Origin: an uncultured Bacillota bacterium
GTDB lineage: Bacteria > Bacillota > JAAYKD01
Reading direction: 5' to 3'
Length of the DNA: 22,693 bases
Assembly (NCBI GenBank): GCA_937897315.1
Contig: CALCNS010000209.1
Span: 1 to 22,693 of the forward strand
Shown: piece by piece, positions 1 through 6,936 of the stretch
How positions within the stretch are numbered: the stretch's first letter is position 1
Layout of the letters: every line of letters starts with the position of its first letter
The notes under the pieces: generated by a model
Seen by the model: only the letters and a program-made list of their open reading frames with translations
Told to the model about the DNA's origin: nothing
The model's database searches: none
Translations under genes and position numbers: made by a program

Positions 1-135
1 AGCTATAGATTCACCCAGTGCACCAAGCTGACGATAACGAGTCAAAATTTCCAATAAGACCGGGTTATCAATACGAATTTCAGCAAGGCAAGGGGCAGAT
101 GCAGAACGTCGGTAGGGAGAAGTAAGTAACATCAT
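1..135 (-). CDS. 5' part of an unrecognised gene, cut by the left edge
   Basis: Reading leftward from an ATG at 135, 45 codons stay open to the window edge. A second ATG follows directly, so the protein starts MM or M. A GAAAGGAG ribosome site (complement of 141-148) lies 5 nt before the first ATG. The N-terminus is MLLTSPYRRSASAPCLAEIR, followed by a hydrophobic, helix-like stretch. I see no signal peptide and do not recognise a family. It is divergent from the glycosyltransferase-like gene at 348. Support is the ribosome site plus the open frame only. Confidence 0.6.
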   Translation of the reverse strand, partial: MMLLTSPYRRSASAPCLAEIRIDNPVLLEILTRYRQLGALGESIA

Positions 136-164
136 AAAAACTCCTTTCAAACGAATGCTCTTGT

Positions 165-187
165 ATATAACACGATAAATGTTATAT
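165..187. promoter_or_regulatory. Inverted repeat in the 136-347 divergent intergenic region
   Basis: The 7-bp arms ATATAAC and GTTATAT are separated by 9 nt, a size that suits a dimeric regulator. It sits about 30 bp upstream of the leftward gene's start codon, so it could be its operator. The rest of the 212-bp gap holds a TATAAT at 274-279 that may be the -10 of the rightward gene, with no good -35 at 17 bp. There is also a small GGCG/CGCC hairpin at 201-215. No regulator gene lies beside it, so the role is inferred. Confidence 0.3.
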
Positions 188-347
188 TATGTTACATATT
201 GGCGCAGGAAACGCCGATATAAAACATCACAATAAAGAATTCTTCGTTTAAAAACAAACTCCTTCTTACCACATATAATTTTTTTAAATCTTTAGCAGGA
301 ATATTTTAACATTTGAGGAAATGGTATCACCGGAAGGAGAGGATTAT

Positions 348-1199
348 ATGCATATAGCTTCTTTTGTTGGGCGAGCGGAATTCGTAGCACATGCAAAAAT
401 CCTACACGAGTCTTTAAAGCGAATTGGAATCAACGCAGAGTTGACTTTCGTTATTCCGAAAGAACGAGATTTCAACATTAGCTTACTCAAGGTAAATATT
501 GAAGAAGTGAACCTTGAATGTGAAAGCCGATTGTTTCCATTCTATGATAAGATTCTTGCGGCAGCTACCTTTGAACAAAAAGAAACATATCCTTTTTTGT
601 GGGTTGATGTAGACAGTCTTTTCTTACAAGGGCAAGATTTTTCATTACCAAGGGAAGGGATACGTGTGAACTCGGTGGATCATTGCAATGTAGGTATCAA
701 AGTGGGAAATGATTTGTCACCTTTGTGGCAAGAAGTACTGGAAAAAGTGGGTCTACCTACTGAGAGGTATTTGACACATAGTGTTCTAACTTCTGTTTCT
801 AAAGAGAAGATTTATGCTTATTACAATATGGGGATGGTCTATTTAAATGCGCATAAAGGAATCTTCTCCACATGTGCTAACATCTTGGAGCACATGTTAG
901 CAGAGAAAGAGATCTTAGAATTGGTAGCACATGCTTATGTGAATCGAATTTTTTTGCATCAGATGATTTTTAGTGCCGCGGTTTGTCGATATTATTCAAA
1001 AGAAGAAATGTTTCAACTACCAGAGGGTTGTAATGTTCCGTTGCATATGATAGCGAATGCCGAAGAAGAGCAAAAGATTCTTAGTGCTAAAAGCATACGA
1101 TACGACACCTATTTTGCAAAGCATAAAGTGCCGAAATTTTTGAAAGCTTGGTTAGGTGAAGAAAGACCTGACTTGGCAATGAGGTGGTATTATGAATAG
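348..1199 (+). CDS. GT-A-fold glycosyltransferase-like protein
   Basis: Probably a cytoplasmic nucleotide-sugar-dependent transferase, or a non-catalytic relative; the substrate is unknown. The start at 348 is chosen because GGAAGGAGAGG lies just before it; the ATG at 321 has no comparable site. The protein is 283 aa. Its N-terminus (MHIASFVGRAEFVAHAKILH) resembles the first strand and helix of GT-A enzymes. WVDVDSLFL at 85-93 has a DxD motif (Asp87, Asp89), which binds metal and sugar nucleotide in these families. A later YYNMGMVYLNAH segment is typical of GT-8-like proteins. There is no signal peptide or membrane segment. The end overlaps the next gene by 8 bp, so the two are likely co-translated. 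The fold assignment is by motif only. Confidence 0.5.
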   Translation: MHIASFVGRAEFVAHAKILHESLKRIGINAELTFVIPKERDFNISLLKVNIEEVNLECESRLFPFYDKILAAATFEQKETYPFLWVDVDSLFLQGQDFSLPREGIRVNSVDHCNVGIKVGNDLSPLWQEVLEKVGLPTERYLTHSVLTSVSKEKIYAYYNMGMVYLNAHKGIFSTCANILEHMLAEKEILELVAHAYVNRIFLHQMIFSAAVCRYYSKEEMFQLPEGCNVPLHMIANAEEEQKILSAKSIRYDTYFAKHKVPKFLKAWLGEERPDLAMRWYYE

Positions 1200-1725
1200 C
1201 CCACGTCCTTTCATTCATCCGGTACCTATCGTCGTAGTTGGAGTATTAGTAAACAACGAAGCATGCAAAGTCAATTTTACCACAATTGGTGATGTAGCCA
1301 TAGCTGGCTTAAATCCTCCACTACTGATGCTTAGCTTGCACGAAAGGCATTTATCGAGACAAATCATTGACGAAAGAGGAATTCTTACTGTTCATGTGCC
1401 AGAAGCCTGTTGGCTAGAACAAGTTGATTTTTGTGGAGTGCATTCTGGTCACGAAGTGGATAAAACCAATGTATTCCCACATCGCCTCCAACAAGGATTT
1501 GTTATTATCGACGAGATGCCAATAAATCTGTTATGCAAAGTTCGCTCCAAAGTTCAAGTGGAAAAACGCGTGATTTATATAGTCGAAGTGAATGAGATGA
1601 TTCTTAAGTCCGGAGTTTCTCTACAAAACCTGGAATCATTGAGAACTATTTTGTATGGGTTGAATAACCGATACTATGCTTGTGGTGAAGAAATGGGAGA
1701 AGGCTATTTTACCGCAAAAAAATAA
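1192..1725 (+). CDS. Flavin reductase-fold (FMN-binding split barrel) protein
   Basis: A 177-aa protein with the layout of the flavin reductase/flavoredoxin family. An N-terminal PVPIVVVGVLVNNEACKVNF segment is followed by LNPPLLMLSLHERHLSRQII, where FMN contacts lie in relatives. The middle reads FCGVHSGHEVDKT, the usual place of the family's G-x-x-S-G-x-x-x-D-K motif. Family members bind FMN and reduce flavin, or pass electrons to metal centres or oxygen. The start at 1192 has GAGGTGG upstream and lies inside the end of the preceding gene, which suggests a shared transcript. The physiological partner is unknown. The gene ends just before a long hairpin that separates it from the convergent peptidase. 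Confidence 0.75.
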   Translation: MNSPRPFIHPVPIVVVGVLVNNEACKVNFTTIGDVAIAGLNPPLLMLSLHERHLSRQIIDERGILTVHVPEACWLEQVDFCGVHSGHEVDKTNVFPHRLQQGFVIIDEMPINLLCKVRSKVQVEKRVIYIVEVNEMILKSGVSLQNLESLRTILYGLNNRYYACGEEMGEGYFTAKK

Positions 1726-1730
1726 AAACA

Positions 1731-1780
1731 AGCCCCTCTCATGACAGTGATATGAAATAAAAACTGTCGTGAAAGGGGCT
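1731..1780. terminator. Bidirectional intrinsic terminator between convergent genes
   Basis: The arms 1731-1748 and 1763-1780 form an 18-bp stem with two interruptions around a 14-nt loop. The leftward transcript gets a strong U tract just after the stem, from the A-rich sequence at 1716-1730. The rightward side has only TTTG, so it is the better terminator for the leftward peptidase gene. Confidence 0.8.
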
Positions 1781-1795
1781 TTGCTGCCGGATGGT

Positions 1796-2902
1796 TTAAA
1801 CCATCATCAAATATAAAATTCTCATAGCTTTCATCCAAACATCGAGATCCAATGTTTCGCTGCTGGAGTGAACATCCTTCATGCCCGTGGAAATACCAGT
1901 GCATTGGAATCCTTGACCGGCAAAAATATTGGAATCTCCGCCACCACCACTGATGACATGTTTGACTTCATAACCTTCTTTTGCATACACTTCCATGAGT
2001 TTTTGGTGTATGAAAGAGTTGAAATCGGCCTTTATAGTGGGGTAATCGTGGCTGACCTCGACGATGGCTTCCCCGCCCATTTCTGCAGCTGCGGCCAAGC
2101 TGGCTTGACGAATGGCGTTCACTTCACGATCGAGTTTCTCTTGACTGTGAGAACGAACTTCGGCTGTAAAAAAGGCTTCATCGGTAACAACGTTCGTCAT
2201 ATCTCCACCGGCTATTTTGCCAACATTGGAGGTGGTTTCGTGGTCGATACGGCCAAATTTTACAGCTGAAAGGGCCTTGGCTAACATCACAGCAGCGTTG
2301 ATCCCTTTTTCCGGTTCGATTCCAGCATGTGCTTTTCGGCCCTTGAAGGTCACTTTAATCCCATCTTTTGCTGGACCGGCAATACTCATATTCCCCAAAG
2401 AACCGGCTCCGTCTAAACTGAAGATGCCTTTGCAGGGTAGTTTGCTATAATCAAAATTCTTTGCGCCGTGCATGTTTTGCTCTTCACATATGGTAAATAA
2501 GAAATACATTTCGCGGTGTGGATCCCCGGTCTCTTGCAAAACATCATATGCTTCCATGAGCATCGCGATGCCCGACTTATCATCCGCTGCCAAGATGGTG
2601 TTTCCGGAGCTGCGAAGCAGATTGCCATCGAGAACCGGTTGGATGCCACGACCCGGTTCCACCGTATCTTGATGAGCATTGAAACACAAGGCTTCTCCAG
2701 CCATTGTTCCTGGAATGTGAACGAGAATATTGCTACCATTGCCACCGAACTTTTCACCGGCATTGTCTCGATAGACCTCGAGACCTTTCTCGATCCAGTA
2801 CTTTTCAAGATAATCAGACATGGCTTTCTCTTCAAATGAGACACTGTCGATTTGAATCATTTCAATTAAACGACTCAACATGCGTTCACGGTTAAAATTC
2901 AT
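1796..2902 (-). CDS. PepT-like M20 family metallopeptidase
   Basis: A cytoplasmic di-zinc aminopeptidase of the M20 family, closest in pattern to the peptidase T-like branch; it likely trims small peptides. It is 368 aa, the usual length. Visible metal and catalytic residues are His77 and Asp79 in FNAHQDTV, Asp107 in AADDKSG, Glu140-Glu141 in ICEEQ, Asp164 in SLDG, and a C-terminal His in VHSSSETL. The dimerisation (lid) domain starts near residue 178 with KVTFKGRKAHAG. The start at 2902 has AAAGGAGG upstream and a consensus-like promoter at 2934-2962. It lies downstream of the Crp/Fnr gene in the same direction but has its own promoter. I give no symbol because PepT and its paralogues are hard to separate by eye. 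Confidence 0.88.
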   Translation of the reverse strand: MNFNRERMLSRLIEMIQIDSVSFEEKAMSDYLEKYWIEKGLEVYRDNAGEKFGGNGSNILVHIPGTMAGEALCFNAHQDTVEPGRGIQPVLDGNLLRSSGNTILAADDKSGIAMLMEAYDVLQETGDPHREMYFLFTICEEQNMHGAKNFDYSKLPCKGIFSLDGAGSLGNMSIAGPAKDGIKVTFKGRKAHAGIEPEKGINAAVMLAKALSAVKFGRIDHETTSNVGKIAGGDMTNVVTDEAFFTAEVRSHSQEKLDREVNAIRQASLAAAAEMGGEAIVEVSHDYPTIKADFNSFIHQKLMEVYAKEGYEVKHVISGGGGDSNIFAGQGFQCTGISTGMKDVHSSSETLDLDVWMKAMRILYLMMV

Positions 2903-2933
2903 GGGGTGCTACCTCCTTTATTACTTGAGACTA

Positions 2934-2962
2934 ATTATACCGTTTTTGGGCAGGATTCGCAA
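2934..2962 (-). promoter_or_regulatory. Sigma-A-type promoter for the M20 peptidase gene
   Basis: Read leftward, TTGCGA (complement of 2957-2962), a 17-bp spacer and TATAAT (complement of 2934-2939). It lies about 30 bp upstream of the start codon, in the 73-bp gap after the Crp/Fnr gene. Confidence 0.75.
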
Positions 2963-2975
2963 GTGAACTCACGAA

Positions 2976-3644
2976 CTATAAGGTAGAATCTTGATCCAGC
3001 AATGTAAAATCATTGCGATCACAGAGAATCAATCCATCTTTTTGCATCTTTGACAACTCGTTCGACAATGCACTTCGATCTAGCGATAAATAGTCGGCTA
3101 GTTCCTGACGAGTGAAGGGAATTCGAAATTGATGACTGCCTGCTTTTTGCGCTTCGGCAGATAAAAACGCCAACAATTTTTCGCGACTGCTTCGTTTGGA
3201 AAGAATAAGCAATTTTTCGCTGAGTTGTTGGTTTTTCTCGTTGATGATACCCAACATGTTAAAAATAAGTGTTCGGTGAAAACTGCAACTACTGCTGCAA
3301 GTACCAATGATGCGATGATAATCAAAAATGAGCACAGCACAATCGGTTTTGGCTTCGGCAACCAGGGGGAAGTGTTTTCCTTGGATTCCGGCAAGGGTTT
3401 CGCCAAATAATTCACCGGCAGGAATATCGGAAAAAATGGTCTTGTTTCCATAGTAATCGTGATGCACTAATTGCACGTGCCCGCTCAGGACAATGCCAAC
3501 AAATCGGTTTGTTTCTGCTCCGTCCATGATCCAAGAACCTTTTTCGTAAGCTTGCTCCTTGGCAGATAGGCAATTCAGAAGTTTGCGCAAATCATGCATG
3601 GCTATCCCTTGAAATAAAGGAAATTTCTTTAAAATCTCGACCAT
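2976..3644 (-). CDS. Crp/Fnr-family regulator, probable HcpR-like controller of hcp
   Basis: A 222-aa DNA-binding regulator. The start at 3644 is chosen for AAAGGAGG six bases before it; an upstream in-frame ATG lacks this. Residues 1-110 form the cyclic-nucleotide-binding-like beta roll (VLSGHVQLV, GELFGETLA). A long dimerisation helix follows, then a helix-turn-helix at about 178-206 (TRQELADYLSLDRSALSNEL). A CSSSCSFH motif (Cys116, Cys120) at the start of the dimer helix could bind metal or haem or sense redox; that is inference. The N-terminal Cys cluster of FNR is absent. It is divergent from cupin-hcp across a shared palindrome, which fits the HcpR pattern of nitrosative-stress regulators next to hcp. 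Its own promoter overlaps the same control region. Confidence 0.82.
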   Translation of the reverse strand: MVEILKKFPLFQGIAMHDLRKLLNCLSAKEQAYEKGSWIMDGAETNRFVGIVLSGHVQLVHHDYYGNKTIFSDIPAGELFGETLAGIQGKHFPLVAEAKTDCAVLIFDYHRIIGTCSSSCSFHRTLIFNMLGIINEKNQQLSEKLLILSKRSSREKLLAFLSAEAQKAGSHQFRIPFTRQELADYLSLDRSALSNELSKMQKDGLILCDRNDFTLLDQDSTL

Positions 3645-3657
3645 AGTCGGCCTCCTT

Positions 3658-3673
3658 TGTTGTAAAAACAACA
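3658..3673. promoter_or_regulatory. Crp/Fnr-type operator, centred -41.5 from the inferred hcp-side start
   Basis: A perfect palindrome, TGTTGT-AAAA-ACAACA. Its centre (between 3665 and 3666) is exactly 41.5 bp upstream of the start site predicted from the rightward TATACT at 3695-3700. That is the class II activator position for Crp/Fnr proteins. For the leftward regulator transcript (predicted start about 3681) it lies at about +9 to +24, suited to autorepression. Confidence 0.7.
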
Positions 3674-3687
3674 GATTTTCTGTAGCC

Positions 3688-3716
3688 ATCATAGTATACT
3701 CCATGAGTAAAGTCAA
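3688..3716 (-). promoter_or_regulatory. Promoter of the Crp/Fnr regulator gene
   Basis: Read leftward: TTGACT (complement of 3711-3716), a 17-bp spacer, and TATGAT (complement of 3688-3693). It overlaps the rightward cupin-hcp promoter, so the two polymerases likely exclude each other. Confidence 0.75.
3695..3700 (+). promoter_or_regulatory. -10 box of the cupin-hcp promoter
   Basis: TATACT with no recognisable -35 at 17 bp upstream (CAGATT at 3672-3677). The missing -35 together with the adjacent palindrome indicates an activator-dependent promoter. Confidence 0.6.
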
Positions 3717-3739
3717 GAAACAATAGAGGAGAGAAGAAT

Positions 3740-4075
3740 ATGATTGAACAAGTTTTCCAACTCAACCATCGCAACAGTGATGTGAGAGTCATCAAACCGG
3801 TCATTCAAGATGAAAATATCCATTATATGCACATGGTTTTGCCGGTGGGAACAGGGTTGCCCGTTCATTATACCAATTCTACCGTGTATATGACCGTTAA
3901 CAAAGGCACCTTATCGATTTGCTTGTCCGACGGGGAGTTTGTCACCTACCAGAGTGGGAGTATTATCAAAATTCCCTATATGATTAAAATGGACGCGCGC
4001 AATGGTGGTGAGGATTTGTTAGAGTTATTGGTTGTGAAAGCACCGGCACCGACTGCCGATGCCATAAAAGTTTAG
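3740..4075 (+). CDS. Small single-domain cupin protein
   Basis: A 111-aa protein with one predicted cupin barrel. The first motif region is around HYMHMVLPVGTGLPVHYTNSTVYMTVNKGTL (split here only by function: His residues near 28-45) and the second around SGSIIKIPYMIKM. The canonical metal ligands are only partly present: one His in PVHY is clear, and the second motif has no clear His, so metal binding is doubtful. The start has AGGAGAG upstream. It is the first gene after the Crp/Fnr-controlled promoter and lies 23 bp before hcp, so a role in NO or hydroxylamine stress, or in Hcp maturation, is plausible. That is inference from position; no enzyme activity is assigned. Confidence 0.7.
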   Translation: MIEQVFQLNHRNSDVRVIKPVIQDENIHYMHMVLPVGTGLPVHYTNSTVYMTVNKGTLSICLSDGEFVTYQSGSIIKIPYMIKMDARNGGEDLLELLVVKAPAPTADAIKV

Positions 4076-4098
4076 AAGAAATGAAGGAGGGTTTTCAG

Positions 4099-5688
4099 AT
4101 GAATCACGCAATGTTCTGCTTTCAATGTGAACAGACTGTTCAAGGAAAAGGGTGCACCAAGGTTGGGGTTTGTGGCAAACAACCTGAGACTTCCAATTTA
4201 CAGGATAAATTGACGGGTGCCCTGATTGGCTTAGCCAAGGCGGCGGAAGCCAATTTCCCCACAGATTCTACACACCATATGATGCTGGAAGGATTGTTTA
4301 CCACCATCACCAACGTCAGTTTTAATAATGAAACATTACAAATCCTAATCGATCGCGTGGAACAAGAAAAAGAAAAAGTTGCTCCGCAATGCAATCGATG
4401 CAAAACCGGCTGTGATGAGTATGCTGCGTTCGATATGGAGAAATTGTGGGATGACAATGAAGACATTCGTTCCTTAAAATCTCTCATTCTTTTAGGATTG
4501 CGTGGTATGGCAGCATATGCCTATCATGCGTGGGTTCTTGGTTATAAAGATGAAGAAGTCAACCATTTCTTCTACAAAGCCATGAGTGCCATTGGATCCG
4601 ACATGACCATGGAACAATTGTTACCCATGGTGATGGAAGTGGGTCGTGTGAACTTCAAGTGCATGGAAATGTTGGACCGTGCGAATACCACAACCTATGG
4701 AACACCGGTTCCTACCACAGTGCCGTTGACAATTGAGAAAGGCCCGTTCATTGTCATTTCCGGCCATGATCTCAAAGACTTACAAATGCTCCTGGAGCAG
4801 ACGGAAGGCAAAGGCATTAACATTTATACTCACGGTGAGATGTTGCCGGCTCATGCATATCCCAAGTTGAAAGCTTATGCTCATCTAAAAGGTAACTTTG
4901 GTACCGCATGGCAGAACCAACAAAAAGAGTTCGACGCTATGCCTGGTGCAGTACTCTTTACCACCAATTGCCTCATGCCTCCAAAAGCCAGTTACATCGA
5001 CCGTGTGTTTACAACGGAGGTAGTCAGTTATCCGGGGTTGGTACACATTGGAGAGAACAAGGATTTCACTCCCGTCATTGAGAAGGCCCTCGCTCTGGGT
5101 GGATACGCTGAAGATAAAGCACTCACCGGAATTAATGGCGGCCATACAGTTACCACTGGGTTTGGACATGGCACAGTCTTGTCTGTCGCTGATACCGTCA
5201 TCGACGCTGTAAAGAGCGGTGCGATTAAGCATTTCTTCCTGGTTGGTGGATGCGATGGAGCCAAACCGGGACGTAACTACTACACCGATTTTGTTGCCCA
5301 AACTCCTGCCGATACGGTGATTCTAACCTTAGCCTGCGGGAAATTCCGTTTCAATGACCTCAACCTAGGCACCATTGGTGGCTTACCGCGTATTATGGAT
5401 ATGGGGCAATGCAATGACGCTTTCAGTGCCATCAAAGTAGCTGTAGCCTTAGCGGAAGCATTCAATTGTAGCGTTAATGAATTGCCGTTGAGTCTGGTAT
5501 TGTCATGGTATGAGCAAAAAGCCGTTTGTATCCTCTTAACCCTACTGTACCTGGGCTTAAAGAATATTTATCTCGGACCGACTCTCCCCGCTTTTGTCTC
5601 TCCCAACGTGCTCAACTTCCTAGTGGAAAACTACCAGGTAACCCCCATCAGCACCCCGGAAGCCGATCTTAAGAAAATCCTTGGTTAA
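4099..5688 (+). CDS. hcp: Hydroxylamine reductase / hybrid-cluster protein
   Basis: A cytoplasmic Fe-S protein that reduces hydroxylamine to ammonia in vitro and acts as an NO reductase or in nitrosative-stress protection in characterised bacteria. The start at 4099 gives 529 aa and uses AAGGAGGG; the upstream in-frame ATG at 4081 precedes that site. The N-terminal cluster is C7-x2-C10-x8-C19-x5-C25, the spacing of the strict-anaerobe (class I) type. All expected hybrid-cluster ligands are visible: His223 (SGHD), Glu247 (THGEM), Cys291 (TTNC), Cys385 (GGCDGAKPGR, the persulfide Cys), Cys413 (ACGK), Cys438 (GQCND), Glu472 and Lys474 (YEQK). No hcr reductase gene is adjacent. It is co-transcribed with the cupin. 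Confidence 0.96.
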   Translation: MNHAMFCFQCEQTVQGKGCTKVGVCGKQPETSNLQDKLTGALIGLAKAAEANFPTDSTHHMMLEGLFTTITNVSFNNETLQILIDRVEQEKEKVAPQCNRCKTGCDEYAAFDMEKLWDDNEDIRSLKSLILLGLRGMAAYAYHAWVLGYKDEEVNHFFYKAMSAIGSDMTMEQLLPMVMEVGRVNFKCMEMLDRANTTTYGTPVPTTVPLTIEKGPFIVISGHDLKDLQMLLEQTEGKGINIYTHGEMLPAHAYPKLKAYAHLKGNFGTAWQNQQKEFDAMPGAVLFTTNCLMPPKASYIDRVFTTEVVSYPGLVHIGENKDFTPVIEKALALGGYAEDKALTGINGGHTVTTGFGHGTVLSVADTVIDAVKSGAIKHFFLVGGCDGAKPGRNYYTDFVAQTPADTVILTLACGKFRFNDLNLGTIGGLPRIMDMGQCNDAFSAIKVAVALAEAFNCSVNELPLSLVLSWYEQKAVCILLTLLYLGLKNIYLGPTLPAFVSPNVLNFLVENYQVTPISTPEADLKKILG

Positions 5689-5694
5689 CTCCAG

Positions 5695-5718
5695 CAAGCT
5701 CCCCACCCGGGGAGCTTG
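5695..5718 (+). terminator. Hairpin terminator after hcp
   Basis: A perfect 10-bp stem (CAAGCTCCCC / GGGGAGCTTG) with an ACCC loop, 6 bp after the hcp stop. The following U tract is poor (TCTTACC), so termination may be partial or helped by the palindrome just after it. Confidence 0.65.
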
Positions 5719-5725
5719 TCTTACC

Positions 5726-5799
5726 ATTTACCACTTAGGGGACAGTCCCCTAAGTGGTAAATTTTCGCCAGTAAGGGGACTGTCCCCTAAGTGGTAAAT
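5726..5799. repeat. REP-like palindromic element, two inverted units
   Basis: The first unit (5726-5762) is a perfect palindrome: an 18-bp arm ending GGGGAC, a central A, then the complementary arm. The second unit (about 5769-5799) repeats the core GGGGACTGTCCCC and the right arm CTAAGTGGTAAAT, with two changes in its left arm. Such paired palindromes resemble REP/REPIN elements mobilised in trans by RAYT (IS200-like Y1) transposases. No such transposase is in the window. Copies elsewhere in the genome are expected but cannot be seen here. Confidence 0.75.
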
Positions 5800-5861
5800 A
5801 ATAAAGCAGGAGTTTGCAACGGTTGAACGGTATTAGTAAGGGAAAGCAAAGGAGGGATTGT

Positions 5862-6923
5862 ATGCGAATCGATGAGCGTGATATTATGTTTTCCCGCATG
5901 AGCCGTCAACCCGGTACGGCGGCGTATGAAGAATACTATACTAGGCATCCGGAACACAAGGAGTTTGACGATGCTTTACGAGCGCTTCCTGGTATGACCG
6001 AAGCAGGGAAGACCATGTATGACCCCATAAACAGCCCCATCATTGATGCGACCTTTCAGTTTGTGAGTGAATTGCGATCCTTTGTCGAAGGACCACCTAT
6101 AGCTTTTGTTAAAACCGAAGCATCTGCCGAGACCTTTACGGCTCGCATCAAAGGATTAGCAACTCATTATGGTGCAGTGCTCTGCGGCATCGCGCCGATA
6201 GATCCGGAGTATTATTACAGTAATCGCGGTCGCAGGGATGAAAATTATGGAGATCACGTAACACCAACTCATCCCTTCACCATTGTCTTTGCCGTGGAGA
6301 TGGACCGTGAGCTCATTAACACGGCACCTCGGTTGACCCAAAGCTTAGCATCCACCAAAGGGTATGTGGAAGGGGCTGTCATTGGTTCCATACTCACTTA
6401 CTATATAAAGAGTTTAGGTTACGAAGCCCGTAATCACATGGATGGCAATTACTTAGCCGTGATGCCCTTGGCCGCGCGAGCAGCCGGCTTGGGTGATATT
6501 GGACGGCATGGCTTGCTAATTAACCCCACCTACGGCTCACGTCTTCGTTTGGGTGCTGTCACCACCAATCTTCCCTTACTCACGGACATCCCTTCCGCCT
6601 TCAAGGTTGAACCCTTTTGCCGAATCTGCGAAAAGTGTGTCAAAACCTGCCATGCACAAGCCATCCCAGCCGGTGAACCCAAAGAAATCCACGGGGTGAA
6701 GCGCTGGCAGATCAACCAAGAACAATGCTTTGCCAAATGGCTGACTTTGGGAACCGATTGCGGTATTTGCATCGCCACTTGCCCATTCAGTTCTAATCTG
6801 CCTGTCGAGTTGGTGGAGGCCTACATCCAAGATCCCACCCAAGCCGAAGTGCTACTAAAAGACCATGAAAGTCGCTACCCCATAAGACCTTTCCAAAAAG
6901 AAATACCCGCGTGGTTCAAATAA
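5862..6923 (+). CDS. Cytoplasmic reductive-dehalogenase-like corrinoid/4Fe-4S protein
   Basis: A 353-aa protein; the start at 5862 has AAGGAGGG just before it, unlike the earlier ATG at 5814. Two [4Fe-4S] sets sit near the C-terminus: C253-x2-C256-x2-C259-x3-C263, and C289 with C300-x2-C303-x3-C307-P. Before them, AAGLGDIGRHGLLINPTYG followed by RLRLGAVTTNLPL is the conserved corrinoid-domain pattern of the RdhA family, shared more distantly with epoxyqueuosine reductase QueG. Respiratory RdhA proteins are longer, with a Tat signal and an rdhB anchor beside them. Here there is no signal peptide and no rdhB, so a respiratory role is unlikely. A cytoplasmic B12-dependent reductase is the best guess. 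The substrate is unknown. The next gene, 13 bp on, is a gamma carbonic anhydrase-like protein. Confidence 0.8.
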   Translation: MRIDERDIMFSRMSRQPGTAAYEEYYTRHPEHKEFDDALRALPGMTEAGKTMYDPINSPIIDATFQFVSELRSFVEGPPIAFVKTEASAETFTARIKGLATHYGAVLCGIAPIDPEYYYSNRGRRDENYGDHVTPTHPFTIVFAVEMDRELINTAPRLTQSLASTKGYVEGAVIGSILTYYIKSLGYEARNHMDGNYLAVMPLAARAAGLGDIGRHGLLINPTYGSRLRLGAVTTNLPLLTDIPSAFKVEPFCRICEKCVKTCHAQAIPAGEPKEIHGVKRWQINQEQCFAKWLTLGTDCGICIATCPFSSNLPVELVEAYIQDPTQAEVLLKDHESRYPIRPFQKEIPAWFK

Positions 6924-6936
6924 GGAGGATGTATTC

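Noticed and set aside
2413..2895. Several open frames on both strands inside the peptidase gene
   Set aside because: They are shadows of a well-conserved M20 peptidase whose active-site residues are all in the main frame.
5726..5799. A CRISPR array or transposon end
   Set aside because: There are only two units, palindromic and without spacers of constant length, and no transposase or target duplication is visible.
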